Source of the DNA: Paraferrimonas haliotis
GTDB taxonomy: Bacteria; Pseudomonadota; Gammaproteobacteria; Enterobacterales; Shewanellaceae
Assembly (NCBI RefSeq): GCF_002282895.1
Contig: NZ_NRRB01000001.1
Coordinates: 372,001-436,000 of the forward strand
DNA: 64,000 bases
Direction: 5' to 3'
Position numbers and translations under genes: made by a program
Shown here: positions 46,101-55,557 of the stretch, one piece after another
How positions within the stretch are numbered: the stretch's first letter is position 1
How the letters are laid out: every line of letters begins with the position of its first letter
The notes under the pieces: model-generated
Told to the model about the DNA's origin: nothing
Databases searched by the model: none
Seen by the model: the letters and a program-made list of their open reading frames with translations, nothing else

Positions 46101-47039
46101 ATGACAACAGAATCAGTATTAGCGCTTGATATTCAAGGCTTAACCAAAACCTACAGTGGCGGAGTAAAAGCGCTTAAAGGCATAGACTTAAGCGTCAGCC
46201 AAGGCGACTTTTTTGCCTTGCTTGGCCCAAACGGTGCCGGAAAATCCACCAGCATTGGCATCATAAGCTCTTTGGTTCATCGCAGCAGCGGCAGCGTTAA
46301 GGTGTTTGGCTATGACATCAGTACTCACCTTGAAGATGCCAAACGCTGCATCGGTCTGGTACCGCAGGAGTTTAACTTTAATCAGTTTGAAACCGTGCAA
46401 CAGATCGTGGTTAACCAAGCCGGTTATTACGGAGTGCCTCGGGCGCTGGCGCATGAGCGCGCAAAAACCTATTTAAGCCAGCTCGACTTGTGGGAAAAGC
46501 GTCATGCTCGAGCTCGCGAGCTCTCAGGCGGTATGAAACGCCGTTTGATGATAGCCAGAGCCTTAATGCACCAACCTAAGCTGCTCATTTTAGATGAGCC
46601 TACTGCGGGAGTAGACATTGAGCTGCGACGCAGTATGTGGGAATTTTTGCGCAAGATAAACCAAGAAGGGGTCACCATTATTTTGACTACCCATTATCTT
46701 GAAGAAGCGGAAATGCTGTGTCGCAACATTGGCATTATTGACCACGGCAGCTTGGTTGAGTGCACCAGCATGAAGTCACTGCTTAACAAATTGACCATTG
46801 AAACCTTCGTTTTAGACTTGCAAGCGCAGCCGCCTCAGTTTGACTTATCCGGCTTTACTTGGCGTCAACTTGATGAGGTCACTATTGAAGTGGATGTGGA
46901 AAAAGAATCTGGGCTCAACCCTGTATTCCAGCAGCTAACCGAACAAGGTGTGCAAGTATTGTCGATGCGAAACAAAGCCAACCGTTTAGAAGAGTTGTTT
47001 GTGCGTTTAGTGGAAGCAGGTAAGGGGAATGAGGCATGA
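46101..47039 (+). CDS. yadG: ABC transporter ATP-binding protein YadG
   Basis: A 312-residue ATPase closely resembling E. coli YadG. Walker A GPNGAGKST, the Q-loop LVPQEFNFN, signature LSGGMKRR and Walker B LLILDEPTAGVD are all present, together with the C-terminal VLSMRNKANRLEELFV block. ATG at 46101 aligns best with YadG; a GTG at 46086 is possible. Its stop overlaps yadH as ATGA. Substrate unknown. Confidence 0.93.
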   Translation: MTTESVLALDIQGLTKTYSGGVKALKGIDLSVSQGDFFALLGPNGAGKSTSIGIISSLVHRSSGSVKVFGYDISTHLEDAKRCIGLVPQEFNFNQFETVQQIVVNQAGYYGVPRALAHERAKTYLSQLDLWEKRHARARELSGGMKRRLMIARALMHQPKLLILDEPTAGVDIELRRSMWEFLRKINQEGVTIILTTHYLEEAEMLCRNIGIIDHGSLVECTSMKSLLNKLTIETFVLDLQAQPPQFDLSGFTWRQLDEVTIEVDVEKESGLNPVFQQLTEQGVQVLSMRNKANRLEELFVRLVEAGKGNEA

Positions 47040-47806
47040 GAGCCAGCTATTGGATTGCGTTTAAAAGCATCATAACCAAAGAAGTCACCCGGTTTACGCG
47101 GATTTGGGTGCAAACCATTTTACCGTCAGCCATTACCATGACTCTGTATTTCTTGATATTTGGTAACTTGATTGGCCGTCGAATTGGTGAAATGGGTGGC
47201 GTGAGTTATATGGAATTTATTGCGCCCGGCCTAATCATGATGGCCATTATTACCAACTCCTTTTCTAACGTGGCGTCGAGCTTCTTTAGTGCTAAGTTTC
47301 AGCGCAACCTCGAAGAGCTGTTGGTGGCGCCGGTGCCCAATTATGTGATTATTGCCGGCTACGTAGGCGGTGGCGTAGCTCGGGGCTTGCTGGTTGGCGC
47401 CATGGTCAGTTGTGTGGCCTTATTCTTTATTCCTATGCAAGTGCACAGCTTATTTATCATAGTGGCAACGGTCATCATGACCAGCGTGCTGTTTGCTTTG
47501 GCTGGTCTCATTAACGCGGTATTTGCCAACAGTTACGATGACATTTCGATAGTGCCCACCTTTGTATTAACACCATTAACCTATTTAGGCGGCGTGTTTT
47601 ATTCATTGAGTTTGTTGCCGGACTTCTGGCAAGGGGTCTCGGCACTGAACCCAGTGGTTTACGTAATTAATGCGTTTCGCTATGGCTTTTTGGGGATCCA
47701 CGACATCAGTGTGGTGACCTCATTTGCAGTGATCAGTGCCTTTATCGCGGTATTCTATGGCGTTGCTCATTACCTCATTAAACACGGTAAAGGGTTGCGC
47801 AGCTAA
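47036..47806 (+). CDS. yadH: ABC transporter permease YadH
   Basis: A 256-residue ABC-2 type permease with six membrane segments, partner of YadG. The stretch VSYMEFIAPGLIMMAIITNS and the late LTYLGGVFYSL motif are those of the YadH group. Overlaps yadG by 4 bases. The yadGH pair next to panBCD is also found in E. coli. Confidence 0.92.
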   Translation: MRASYWIAFKSIITKEVTRFTRIWVQTILPSAITMTLYFLIFGNLIGRRIGEMGGVSYMEFIAPGLIMMAIITNSFSNVASSFFSAKFQRNLEELLVAPVPNYVIIAGYVGGGVARGLLVGAMVSCVALFFIPMQVHSLFIIVATVIMTSVLFALAGLINAVFANSYDDISIVPTFVLTPLTYLGGVFYSLSLLPDFWQGVSALNPVVYVINAFRYGFLGIHDISVVTSFAVISAFIAVFYGVAHYLIKHGKGLRS

Positions 47807-47822
47807 GGATGCAAACAAGCTA

Positions 47823-48488
47823 ATGGCCGACAGTCGCATTATTGTTTCTAACCAGCAGGGCTTGCACGAACAGCTGGATGAGGTGGTGTTGAAGCATCTT
47901 CAACACCCATTTCAAAAGCCCTACGCTCAGCACACGCTGGATGAATTTGAGCGCATTAACGCCATTGTCCAAGCCAGTGAGCGCCCTCTGATAGTAGACT
48001 CCTGCTGTGGGGTGGGGGAGAGCACGGCTAACATCGCTCGCTTGCACCCTCAGGCCTTAGTCATTGGCTTAGACAAGTCCGCTTATCGAATTGGTAAACA
48101 TCACGAGTATCAAGGCGAAGACGGCGAGTATTTATTGGCTCGGGTTGATCTGAATGATTTTTGGCGATTAGCGGTGGCGGCAAACTGGCAAGTGCACAAG
48201 CACTTCTTGCTGTACCCTAATCCGTGGCCGAAGTCTAAGCATCTGCAACGACGTTGGCACGGTGCAGCGGTGTTTCCAAGCTTGCTTGCATTGGGGGGAG
48301 CGCTTGAGCTTCGTAGTAATTGGCCGGTATACCTGCAAGAGTTTCAGCGGGCGTTAGAGCTCGCTGGGCACGCGAGCGAGTTGACTGAGCTCACCGTAGA
48401 GCAACCGTTGACGCCATTTGAGCGTAAGTACCAGGCCTCGGGTCAGGCGCTCTATCAGTTGCGTTGTGCGTTGGACGCCGAATCTTGA
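47823..48488 (+). CDS. TrmB-like SAM-dependent methyltransferase
   Basis: A 221-residue methyltransferase of the TrmB (tRNA m7G46) superfamily, with the SAM loop DSCCGVGESTANIA and the motif LLYPNPWPKSKH. True TrmB has PDPWxKxRHxKRR; here the Asp is Asn and the following basic motif is KHLQRRWHG, so this is a divergent paralogue and its substrate may not be tRNA position 46. Start at 47823 is 16 bases after yadH. Its 3' end overlaps the convergent DUF4124 gene by 34 bases. Confidence 0.75.
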   Translation: MADSRIIVSNQQGLHEQLDEVVLKHLQHPFQKPYAQHTLDEFERINAIVQASERPLIVDSCCGVGESTANIARLHPQALVIGLDKSAYRIGKHHEYQGEDGEYLLARVDLNDFWRLAVAANWQVHKHFLLYPNPWPKSKHLQRRWHGAAVFPSLLALGGALELRSNWPVYLQEFQRALELAGHASELTELTVEQPLTPFERKYQASGQALYQLRCALDAES

Positions 48489-48994
48489 GATGGGATCGAG
48501 TGAGCGAGTAGCTCGTCACGGTAGTTTTCAAGGCGCACTATCATTAATAAATTGTCCGACACCAAGCCGTTATAATGCTGCTTAATGCCTAGCTGAGCTT
48601 TGGCGTAGGCGGCGTCGCTTTGGTTTTCTTCTTGCCAATAACGATGGCGCTCGAGACGTTTCAAATCGCTGTCTTTAAGCAAGTCAAAATAATCGTTTTC
48701 TTGTTGAATGCGAGATATCTCGGTGGAAATCATTTCCAACATTTTCTCTTTGCCCATGTTTTGGCTTTTCAGAAAATCCACCAAAGACACCAGCTTATCT
48801 TTCTGACTCTTGTCGTTTGAGGTTTCAAAGGTAAGCCCCTTAGCAAAGGTAATTTCACGTTCACGATAATCTTTAGGGCATGAGGTTTGGCTGAAGACGA
48901 TTTTATCGTCCTTTATGCACTTATAAACCTGAGCACTGGCTTGGGCGCTCAGTAGCAATAAGGATAGGAACGGGACGATTGTGAGTTTTGCCAT
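48455..48994 (-). CDS. DUF4124-type exported protein
   Basis: A 179-residue protein with a signal peptide ending AQASA (about 21) and an N-terminal DUF4124-like region (VYKCIKDDKIVFSQTSCP, two Cys that could pair). The rest is helical and charged. Function unknown. Its 3' end overlaps that of the TrmB-like gene. Confidence 0.7.
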   Translation of the reverse strand: MAKLTIVPFLSLLLLSAQASAQVYKCIKDDKIVFSQTSCPKDYREREITFAKGLTFETSNDKSQKDKLVSLVDFLKSQNMGKEKMLEMISTEISRIQQENDYFDLLKDSDLKRLERHRYWQEENQSDAAYAKAQLGIKQHYNGLVSDNLLMIVRLENYRDELLAHSIPSQDSASNAQRN

Positions 48995-49077
48995 CCGCTG
49001 GCCACCTCTTTCGAACGTGAATTGGTATTTGGGTATAACAACTATTTAACCAGCATTTGCGCCGTTTGCATAGCGCA

Positions 49078-49106
49078 ATAAAAAAGCCCCTAACTAGGGG
49101 CTTTAA
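49078..49106 (-). terminator. Rho-independent terminator of the pan operon
   Basis: An 8-bp stem AAAGCCCC/GGGGCTTT (49083-49090, 49097-49104) with a 6-base loop, followed on the minus strand by six T. It lies 24 bases past panD. Confidence 0.9.
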
Positions 49107-49127
49107 AATTGAAACCTGAACAATAAC

Positions 49128-49508
49128 TTAGGCCACTTGGACCGGAATCGCGTTGGAGGTGCGAACCATTTCATTGTCTTGGTTTAAGTACACCAAGCTA
49201 GGCTTATGGGTTTGCGCTTCTTGAGCGTCATACACGCCATAGGCACAAATGATCACGCGATCACCCGGTGACGCTTGGTGAGCGGCGGCACCGTTTACGG
49301 AAATAATGTGTGAACCACGTTCCGCTGAAATGGCGTAGGTGGTAAAACGCTTACCGTTATCAATGTTGTATATCTGAATCTGCTCATTCTCTAGAATGTT
49401 GGCAGCTTCGAGTAAATCTTGGTCAATGGCACACGAGCCTTCGTACTCTAGCTCGGCGTGAGTAACACGAGCTTGGTGCAGTTTGCCAATTAGCATAGTG
49501 CGTTGCAT
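49128..49508 (-). CDS. panD: Aspartate 1-decarboxylase
   Basis: A 126-residue pro-enzyme making beta-alanine for pantothenate. Self-cleavage at G24-S25 (YEGSCAID) gives the pyruvoyl cofactor. Length equals E. coli PanD. Last gene of the panB-panC-panD series; 78 bases from panC. Confidence 0.97.
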   Translation of the reverse strand: MQRTMLIGKLHQARVTHAELEYEGSCAIDQDLLEAANILENEQIQIYNIDNGKRFTTYAISAERGSHIISVNGAAAHQASPGDRVIICAYGVYDAQEAQTHKPSLVYLNQDNEMVRTSNAIPVQVA

Positions 49509-49586
49509 ACAGCTAATTTCCTCGGTTTTGCAATGAATTCTGGCTTAAAAAAATCAGGGTGAACTATATATCAAACCCTAGGGTTA

Positions 49587-50432
49587 TTACAACTCAACCG
49601 CTAAGTTATCGATCAGTCGAGGTTTTCCTAAATAGGCCGCAGCGAAAATGACCAAACTTTGGTCTTTATCGTTGGCTAGAGCGAGATCTTGGGGTCGCCT
49701 GACTTCTAAATAGTCTACCTTAAATCCTGCTTGGGTTAAGTGTTGTTGTGCATTTTTTACACAGCGTTCGATGTTTTCACCACCTTTTAGCTGTTGTGCC
49801 ATCCGTTGCAATGTTTGGTAGAGCTGCGGTGCGATTTGGCGTTCAGCCTCGGTTAAGTAGCCGTTACGGGAGCTCATGGCGAGCCCGTCTTGGTGGCGAC
49901 CGGTGGCAACCTCAACGATGTCGATGGGCATGGCTAAGTCGCTAACCATGGTTTTTATTACCTGCAGTTGCTGAAAGTCTTTTACCCCAAAGCAAGCAAT
50001 GTCAGGCTGCACCAAATTAAACAGCTTATTCACTATGGTGGTTACACCGCGAAAATGCCCTGGTCGAGAGGCGCCGCATAAGCAATCGGTGATTCCGGGC
50101 ACTTCAACAAAGGTTTGTGCCGCCAGCCCTTTAGGATAAATGATGTCGGCGCTGGGGGTAAACAACAACGCAGTGCCGTGCGCTTCAAGTGCCTTTGCGT
50201 CTGCTTTTAACGTGCGAGGATAACTGTCCAGATCTTCGTTGGCGCCAAATTGCATCGGGTTAACAAAAATAGAAGCAACCACTTTATCGGCGCGCTCTGC
50301 AGCCGCATCAATCAAGCTTAAGTGACCTTGATGGAGATTGCCCATGGTGGGAACAAAAGCAATGCTTTGCCCTTGCTGACGCCATTGTGTAATGGTACTT
50401 CTGAGTTCGGCGATGTCGCTGATGTGTTTCAT
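49587..50432 (-). CDS. panC: Pantothenate synthetase
   Basis: A 281-residue ligase joining pantoate and beta-alanine. It has the nucleotidyltransferase block [15 protein letters not shown], the [10 protein letters not shown] segment and the [12 protein letters not shown] stretch. Lies 13 bases after panB. Confidence 0.97.
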   Translation of the reverse strand: MKHISDIAELRSTITQWRQQGQSIAFVPTMGNLHQGHLSLIDAAAERADKVVASIFVNPMQFGANEDLDSYPRTLKADAKALEAHGTALLFTPSADIIYPKGLAAQTFVEVPGITDCLCGASRPGHFRGVTTIVNKLFNLVQPDIACFGVKDFQQLQVIKTMVSDLAMPIDIVEVATGRHQDGLAMSSRNGYLTEAERQIAPQLYQTLQRMAQQLKGGENIERCVKNAQQHLTQAGFKVDYLEVRRPQDLALANDKDQSLVIFAAAYLGKPRLIDNLAVEL

Positions 50433-50445
50433 AATCGATATTGGC

Positions 50446-51240
50446 TTAATTAAAGGTGTGCTCGTCGGCTGGAAACTCTTGTGCCGCTACTTGCGCTTTG
50501 TAGCGTTGGATGGCCAAATGAATATCACCGGTTTCCGCTAAGAAATTCTTGGAAAACTTAGGGATGTAGCCGGTGGAGATGCCCAGCAAGTCGTGCATTA
50601 CCAAAATCTGACCGTCGGTGTCTTTGCCAGCCCCAATGCCTATCACAGGAATGCTTACAGCCTCGGTAATGGCTTTTGCAAGGGACGCCGGTACGCATTC
50701 GATGACCAGTAATTGTGCGCCGGCCTGCTCCAACGCTTGGGCGTCTTTTATCATGGCTTGTGCTTGTTCGGCCTGACGCCCTTGTATTTTAAAACCACCA
50801 AATAAATGCACCGATTGCGGGGTTAGGCCAAGATGACCACAAACCGGAATGCCTCGCTGTGTTAACGCGCTTACCGTTTCTAAAAGCCATTGGCCGCCCT
50901 CTAGTTTAACCATGCTGGCACCGGCTCGCATGAGCTCGGCGGCGTTAGTCATGGCTAACTCTGTGGTGGCGTAGCTCATGAAGGGCATGTCGGCCATCAC
51001 TAAGGCGTTTTTAGCGCCTTTGCGTACGCTGCGGGTGTGGTAGGCAATATCGGCGACGGTGACCGGCAAGGTGTCGTCTTGGCCTTGTAATACCATGCCC
51101 AGCGAGTCACCAATCAAAAGAACCTCGATACCTTGGGCGTCGAATGCGCTGGCGAAACTGGCATCGTAGGCCGTAAGTGCGGAAAATTTATTGCCCTGCT
51201 GTTTCATTTTTAGCAATGAGGCTGTGGTAATTTTTGCCAT
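50446..51240 (-). CDS. panB: 3-methyl-2-oxobutanoate hydroxymethyltransferase
   Basis: A 264-residue enzyme producing ketopantoate. Typical stretches: [24 protein letters not shown] and [19 protein letters not shown]. Second last step-supplier of pantothenate in this cluster, 24 bases after folK. Confidence 0.97.
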   Translation of the reverse strand: MAKITTASLLKMKQQGNKFSALTAYDASFASAFDAQGIEVLLIGDSLGMVLQGQDDTLPVTVADIAYHTRSVRKGAKNALVMADMPFMSYATTELAMTNAAELMRAGASMVKLEGGQWLLETVSALTQRGIPVCGHLGLTPQSVHLFGGFKIQGRQAEQAQAMIKDAQALEQAGAQLLVIECVPASLAKAITEAVSIPVIGIGAGKDTDGQILVMHDLLGISTGYIPKFSKNFLAETGDIHLAIQRYKAQVAAQEFPADEHTFN

Positions 51241-51264
51241 AACAAAGTGCTCTTTTGTTGAACC

Positions 51265-51750
51265 TTAGTTCGTTGCAACCGGCACCAGTGCCGGGTCGTT
51301 GTTGCTCTGCAACCAGTCCTCAACCAAAGAGCCATCAGGGAGGCGCAGTTGAGGGGCTATTTCTACTAGGGGTTGCAGTACGAATCGTCGTTGCTGCAAA
51401 CCGTAATGGGGTACGGTTAATCGCGGTAATTCGATTACTTGCTGACCGTACAACAGTAAGTCTAAATCCAGGGTGCGCGGTCCCCAGCGTTGTTCACGAA
51501 CTCGGCCTTGCTGATTCTCAATGGCTTGCATCGCATCAAGCAGTTCCAGCGGCTCAAGATCTGTGCTCAGCTCGGCAACGGCATTAACGTAATCCGGCTG
51601 AGCGACACTGCCCATAGGCTTAGAATGATACATCTGTGAACAGGTAACCAATTGCGAGCGCGGTATTTTTGCGAGCGCCTGCAATGCTTGTTGCAGCTGC
51701 TGTATCGGCTGCTCTAAATTAGCGCCCAGACCAATGAAACACCGCTGCAA
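51265..51750 (-). CDS. folK: 6-hydroxymethyl-dihydropterin pyrophosphokinase
   Basis: A 161-residue folate enzyme. Motifs: FIGLGANLEQPIQQL at the N-terminus and RWGPRTLDLDLLLYG. The start is TTG (51750), supported by GAGG 8 bases upstream within the end of pcnB; the ATG overlapping the pcnB stop is out of frame. Confidence 0.93.
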   Translation of the reverse strand: MQRCFIGLGANLEQPIQQLQQALQALAKIPRSQLVTCSQMYHSKPMGSVAQPDYVNAVAELSTDLEPLELLDAMQAIENQQGRVREQRWGPRTLDLDLLLYGQQVIELPRLTVPHYGLQQRRFVLQPLVEIAPQLRLPDGSLVEDWLQSNNDPALVPVATN

Positions 51751-51754
51751 AACA

Positions 51755-53152
51755 TTAACCTCGTGCCTTGGATTCAGTTTTGGTTTTGCTGTCGTTACTG
51801 CGCGGCTTGCGTCTGCGCCGATTTTGCGGCTTACGCCCGGGTTGCTGTTTGCGCACCAGCTTGCGTCGCTGCCCTTCGTCGGCCTCTACCAGCTCGGTCC
51901 ACCAGTTCGCCAGCGATTCAACACGGCCACCTTCAATTTCGCCACGGAGCAACAGCAAATCGTAGCCCGCTCTAAATTTAGGATGCTCAAGCAGCTTGAG
52001 GGCACGCCCGCCTTGATTACGTTCTAAGCGCAACTGCAACTGCCAAATGTCTTTGGTTGGGGTTGAGTGGCGTCTTGGAATGCTAATTCGTTGGCATTGC
52101 TGCTCTAAAATATCGCCCATCGCAGCAAAGTGAGCGTCGTAGATGTTCAAACCGGCTTCGTTGGCAATTTCATGGGCCCGCTCTGACAATGGATACCAAA
52201 GCAGAGCAGCATAAAAGAACGAGGGAGTTACCGGCTTATCTTGCATGACGCGGGTATCGGTGGCTTTCATCACCAGTTGTGCCATGCGATCGGCACTGCC
52301 ATTTGGGGCATCGGCAATGGCTTGCCCGAGGGTTGGGAACAGGGGCTCAAACAAGTCGAATTGTTGCATCATGTCGAAGTTAGCAACGGCTTTGCCATTA
52401 AAAAACAACTTGAGCGCTTCGTCGTACATACGGGCTGCCGGAATGTCTTTCAGCAGCGGCGCTAAGCGGTTAATTGGCACTTTGGTTGACTCGTCAATAT
52501 GCAAATCTAACTTGGTTGAAAAGCGCACAGCTCTGAGCATGCGTACCGGGTCTTCGCGATAACGGGTTTCGGGGTCACCAAGCAGCTTTAAACGGCCCGC
52601 TTCTAAATCTTGTAAGGCGCCGCCATAGGCGCGAATGCTAAAGTCGCTAATGTCATAATACATTGCGTTAATGCTGAAATCGCGGCGTTCGGCATCTTGG
52701 TCAATGGAACCGTAAACATTATCTCGCAACAGTCGTCCAGAGGTGTTGGTTTTCGACTGTTTGGCATTGTCTTCTACGTGGTGGCCTCTTAAGGTGGCCA
52801 CTTCAATGATTTCACGGCCAAATAGAATATGCGCTAATCGAAATCTTCGGCCTACTAGACGGCTGTTTCTAAACAGCTTTTTTACTTGCTCTGGGGTCGC
52901 GTCAGTTGCGACATCAAAGTCTTTAGGGTCGAGTCCTAACAAAATATCGCGTACGCCGCCGCCCACTAAGTAGCTTTTATAGCCGGCTTTGTGTAAGCGA
53001 TATAACACCTTAATGGCATTGGGACTGATCTGTTTACGAGATATGTTGTGTTTATCTCGCGAAATAATCTGCAGTTGTAAGCCCGCCTCAGTGGTAGTGC
53101 TCGGTTGGTCACCAAACCACTTTTTGTAGAGGGCGCTAATTCGACCGAAAAT
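51755..53152 (-). CDS. pcnB: Poly(A) polymerase I, probable AUU start
   Basis: A 465-residue polymerase that adds poly(A) tails and promotes RNA decay. It has the class II nucleotidyltransferase motif GGGVRDILLG (64-73), the catalytic pair D78/D80 (KDFD), RNA-binding regions and a very basic C-terminus. I place the start at an ATT (53152-53150): GAGGTG lies 4 bases upstream, and the N-terminus IFGRISALYKKWF then aligns with E. coli PcnB, which is known to start at AUU. The nearest in-frame ATG (53188) has no ribosome binding site and adds 12 residues. Overlaps no neighbour; folK follows. Confidence 0.88.
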   Translation of the reverse strand: MFGRISALYKKWFGDQPSTTTEAGLQLQIISRDKHNISRKQISPNAIKVLYRLHKAGYKSYLVGGGVRDILLGLDPKDFDVATDATPEQVKKLFRNSRLVGRRFRLAHILFGREIIEVATLRGHHVEDNAKQSKTNTSGRLLRDNVYGSIDQDAERRDFSINAMYYDISDFSIRAYGGALQDLEAGRLKLLGDPETRYREDPVRMLRAVRFSTKLDLHIDESTKVPINRLAPLLKDIPAARMYDEALKLFFNGKAVANFDMMQQFDLFEPLFPTLGQAIADAPNGSADRMAQLVMKATDTRVMQDKPVTPSFFYAALLWYPLSERAHEIANEAGLNIYDAHFAAMGDILEQQCQRISIPRRHSTPTKDIWQLQLRLERNQGGRALKLLEHPKFRAGYDLLLLRGEIEGGRVESLANWWTELVEADEGQRRKLVRKQQPGRKPQNRRRRKPRSNDSKTKTESKARG

Positions 53153-53162
53153 ATTACACCTC
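53150..53162 (-). promoter_or_regulatory. pcnB ribosome binding site and AUU start
   Basis: Minus strand GAGGTG (53162-53157), four bases, then ATT (53152-53150). This spacing is ideal and decides the start in favour of the rare codon. Confidence 0.7.
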
Positions 53163-53219
53163 AAGTGTCTTATGTTGATAAGCGCCATACTATAGCAGAA
53201 TTGCGCCTTTGAGTAATCC

Positions 53220-54095
53220 TTAAACTTGTGACTCAATTAGCTGATTGGACTTAGGAATTGCCTGCCAATCAAAGTGGTTGATGGCAAATTGGATAACTTC
53301 ATCCGGTGAGGCGTGAGTCGCGTTTTCTGGTAGGGGCTGGTTCAGTATGGTCAAGGCCTGCAGCAAGTTACTGATTACCTGTTGCTGCGATAATTGCGGA
53401 GCATGATTTTGCTTCGACAGCTTTTGGCCATTTGCCATGACGGCAAGCGGCAAATGAGCCCATTTAGGAGGTGTCAGGCCGAGGGTTTGATACAGACTGA
53501 TGTGACGGCCGCTGGTTTCCAGCAAATCTGCGCCTCTAACCACTTCGGTAATGCCTTGAGCGTGATCGTCTAACACCACCGCAAGCTGGTAGGCAAAATA
53601 GCCATCGCGCCTTTTCAGCAAAAAATCTTCCTCCGCCCAGTGAGGCTCTAGGGTGATTTGTCCTTTCAGCTCATCCATAAACTGATAACAGGGGAATTGA
53701 TTGCGTAAACGAATGCCTTGTTGGTGAGTGGCCAGCTGGCGGTCGCGGCATTGGCCGTCGTAAAAGCCGCCCAGTGCTTGAATGCGTTTACGGGGACAGT
53801 CGCATGCATAGGCTACCTTGGACGACAGCAAGGATTGCAATTGCTCTTGATAGTCTTGAAAGCGGCTGGATTGATAAAAAATTGAGTCATCCCAATGCAG
53901 ACCATGAGCTTCTAAGCTGCGCAAAATAGCATCGGCACTGCCTGCGACTTCTCTTGGAGGATCGAGGTCGTCGATTCGAACCAGCCATTTTCCAGACTGA
54001 GATTTGGCTCTGAGATAACTGCCAAGGGCAGCTACCAGTGACCCCATATGCAATGGGCCTGAAGGGGAGGGGGCGAAACGACCTAGGTACGTCAT
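53220..54095 (-). CDS. gluQ: Glutamyl-Q tRNA(Asp) synthetase
   Basis: A 291-residue truncated glutamyl-tRNA synthetase that attaches Glu to queuosine of tRNA-Asp. It has the HIGH-like SPSGPLHMGSLVAA and the KMSKS-like KLSKQN, and lacks the anticodon-binding domain. Start at 54095; the ORF extension to 54122 crosses the dksA terminator. Located after dksA as in E. coli. Confidence 0.95.
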   Translation of the reverse strand: MTYLGRFAPSPSGPLHMGSLVAALGSYLRAKSQSGKWLVRIDDLDPPREVAGSADAILRSLEAHGLHWDDSIFYQSSRFQDYQEQLQSLLSSKVAYACDCPRKRIQALGGFYDGQCRDRQLATHQQGIRLRNQFPCYQFMDELKGQITLEPHWAEEDFLLKRRDGYFAYQLAVVLDDHAQGITEVVRGADLLETSGRHISLYQTLGLTPPKWAHLPLAVMANGQKLSKQNHAPQLSQQQVISNLLQALTILNQPLPENATHASPDEVIQFAINHFDWQAIPKSNQLIESQV

Positions 54096-54106
54096 GGCTA
54101 TCGAAA

Positions 54107-54133
54107 TCAAAAAAGGGGCCATACTAGCCCCTT
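54107..54133 (-). terminator. Rho-independent terminator after dksA
   Basis: A 7-bp stem (AAGGGGC / GCCCCTT, 54113-54119 and 54127-54133) with a 7-base loop and six T on the minus strand, 14 bases past dksA. It separates dksA from gluQ, although some read-through to gluQ is usual in relatives. Confidence 0.88.
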
Positions 54134-54146
54134 TGATTGTTATTGC

Positions 54147-54590
54147 TTAACCAGCCATCTGCTTTTCTTTAATTTCGGCTAGCGTTTTGCAATCGATGCA
54201 TAAGTCCGCGGTTGGGCGTGCCTCAAGGCGGCGAATACCAATCTCGATACCGCAAGCGTCGCAAAAACCAAAATCGTCTTCTTCGATTTTCTGCAGCGTC
54301 TTTTCGATTTTCTTGATCAGTTTGCGCTCGCGGTCACGAGTACGCAGCTCAATACTGAACTCTTCTTCTTGAGCGGCACGATCAACCGGATCCGGGAAGT
54401 TTGCCGCTTCGTCTTGCATGTGGTTAACCGTGCGGTCAACCTCTAGACGTAGTTGGGTGCGCCAAGCATCTAAAATGGTGCGAAAGTGAGCGTGTTGTTG
54501 CTCGCTCATGTACTCTTCACCATCTTTAGGTTGGTATGGTTCGACACCGGCAATGGCCATTACGCCAATTTTCTTTGTGCCTGCTGGCAT
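54147..54590 (-). CDS. dksA: RNA polymerase-binding transcription factor DksA
   Basis: A 147-residue coiled-coil protein that acts with ppGpp in the RNA polymerase secondary channel. The zinc finger is complete (CDACG ... CIDC) and the coiled-coil tip acidic residues DPVDRA are present. Length near E. coli DksA (151). Confidence 0.97.
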   Translation of the reverse strand: MPAGTKKIGVMAIAGVEPYQPKDGEEYMSEQQHAHFRTILDAWRTQLRLEVDRTVNHMQDEAANFPDPVDRAAQEEEFSIELRTRDRERKLIKKIEKTLQKIEEDDFGFCDACGIEIGIRRLEARPTADLCIDCKTLAEIKEKQMAG

Positions 54591-54647
54591 CCTGCTTCTC
54601 CTATTTCTAACGCGCGCAAATAAACTGATATTATTTTAGGGCGCATA

Positions 54648-54676
54648 CATATATCAGACGCGCCTTAATCTGGCAA
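54648..54676 (-). promoter_or_regulatory. Probable dksA promoter
   Basis: Minus strand -35 TTGCCA (54676-54671), 17-base spacer, -10 TATATG (54653-54648), 58 bases before the ATG. A TTGACA nearby (about 54690) lacks a matching -10. Confidence 0.45.
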
Positions 54677-54738
54677 ATTTTTTGTCAAGATAATCACTAA
54701 TTTTACTTTGTGGAAACACTTAAGTTACACAAAATTTG

Positions 54739-54759
54739 AGCACTGCAATCGTGAGTGCT
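54739..54759 (-). terminator. Weak hairpin after sfsA
   Basis: A 6-bp stem AGCACT/AGTGCT with a 9-base loop followed on the minus strand by CAAATTTT, 8 bases past the sfsA stop. Confidence 0.4.
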
Positions 54760-54766
54760 GATTTTT

Positions 54767-55471
54767 CTACAATACCGCTACCTGCTTACTTATACACACT
54801 GTGTTGTCATTGAATTCGCAGCAATATGCAAGCACTTCTACGCCATTTTGTTGCGCTTCTTTTAACAAGCCTGCATATTTTTCATCAATTTCTTTTGCGG
54901 CTCTGACTCGGTCGATGCCAGAGTGTGCGACCACGAATAATAATACCGCTCTGTGGCCTAAGCTCTGCATGTGCATGAGTTCACGCAGATGTTTTTGGCC
55001 TCGAGTTGATACCGAGTCGGGAAAAGCGCCTTCGCCGTCACCCATATGCAAGGTAACGCTTTTAATTTCCACGAAGCAATCTGGCTTGTTGTTACCACTG
55101 AGTAGCAGGTCAATTCGGCTCTTTTCCTCGCCGTAGGCTACCTCTGTTTGGATTCGACTGTAGCCGTTTAGTTCCCTAATGAGCTCACGATTAATGGCTT
55201 CCACAGCGAGCGCATTAGCACGCCCGGTGTTCACCGAGAACATATGGCCATTGTCGTCTTGGCCTAATTCCCAGGTATGCGGGTACTTGCGTTTCGGGTT
55301 ATCGGACTCGCTCAGCCACACCGTGTGCCCGGGAAACAAGCAGTGCTTCATGGAGCCGGTATTGGGGCAATGGGCGGTGATTACAGAGCCATCGGCAAGC
55401 TCAATGTCCGCCAAGAAGCGTTTGTAACGTTTGAGTAAGCGGCCTTTAATGAGCGGGGATGAAAATTCCAT
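54767..55471 (-). CDS. sfsA: Sugar fermentation stimulation protein A
   Basis: A 234-residue DNA-binding/nuclease-fold protein of the SfsA family; length equals the E. coli protein. Typical blocks: [13 protein letters not shown] and [10 protein letters not shown] with a following [10 protein letters not shown] nuclease-like core. The start at 55471 begins [12 protein letters not shown], matching the family; an ATG at 55498 adds nine non-conserved residues. Confidence 0.94.
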   Translation of the reverse strand: MEFSSPLIKGRLLKRYKRFLADIELADGSVITAHCPNTGSMKHCLFPGHTVWLSESDNPKRKYPHTWELGQDDNGHMFSVNTGRANALAVEAINRELIRELNGYSRIQTEVAYGEEKSRIDLLLSGNNKPDCFVEIKSVTLHMGDGEGAFPDSVSTRGQKHLRELMHMQSLGHRAVLLFVVAHSGIDRVRAAKEIDEKYAGLLKEAQQNGVEVLAYCCEFNDNTVCISKQVAVL

Positions 55472-55557
55472 GATTATTACTGTGATTGTTGGCGTCAAAA
55501 AAGCAGCTTACCAGTTTTTTAGACGCTGCGTAGACTCGAGTTTAGCTTTCGTCGACT

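Noticed and set aside
54096..54122. Upstream start for gluQ
   Set aside because: The extension crosses the T-run and stem of the dksA terminator and lacks a ribosome binding site; residue 10 begins the conserved MTYLGRFAPSPSG.
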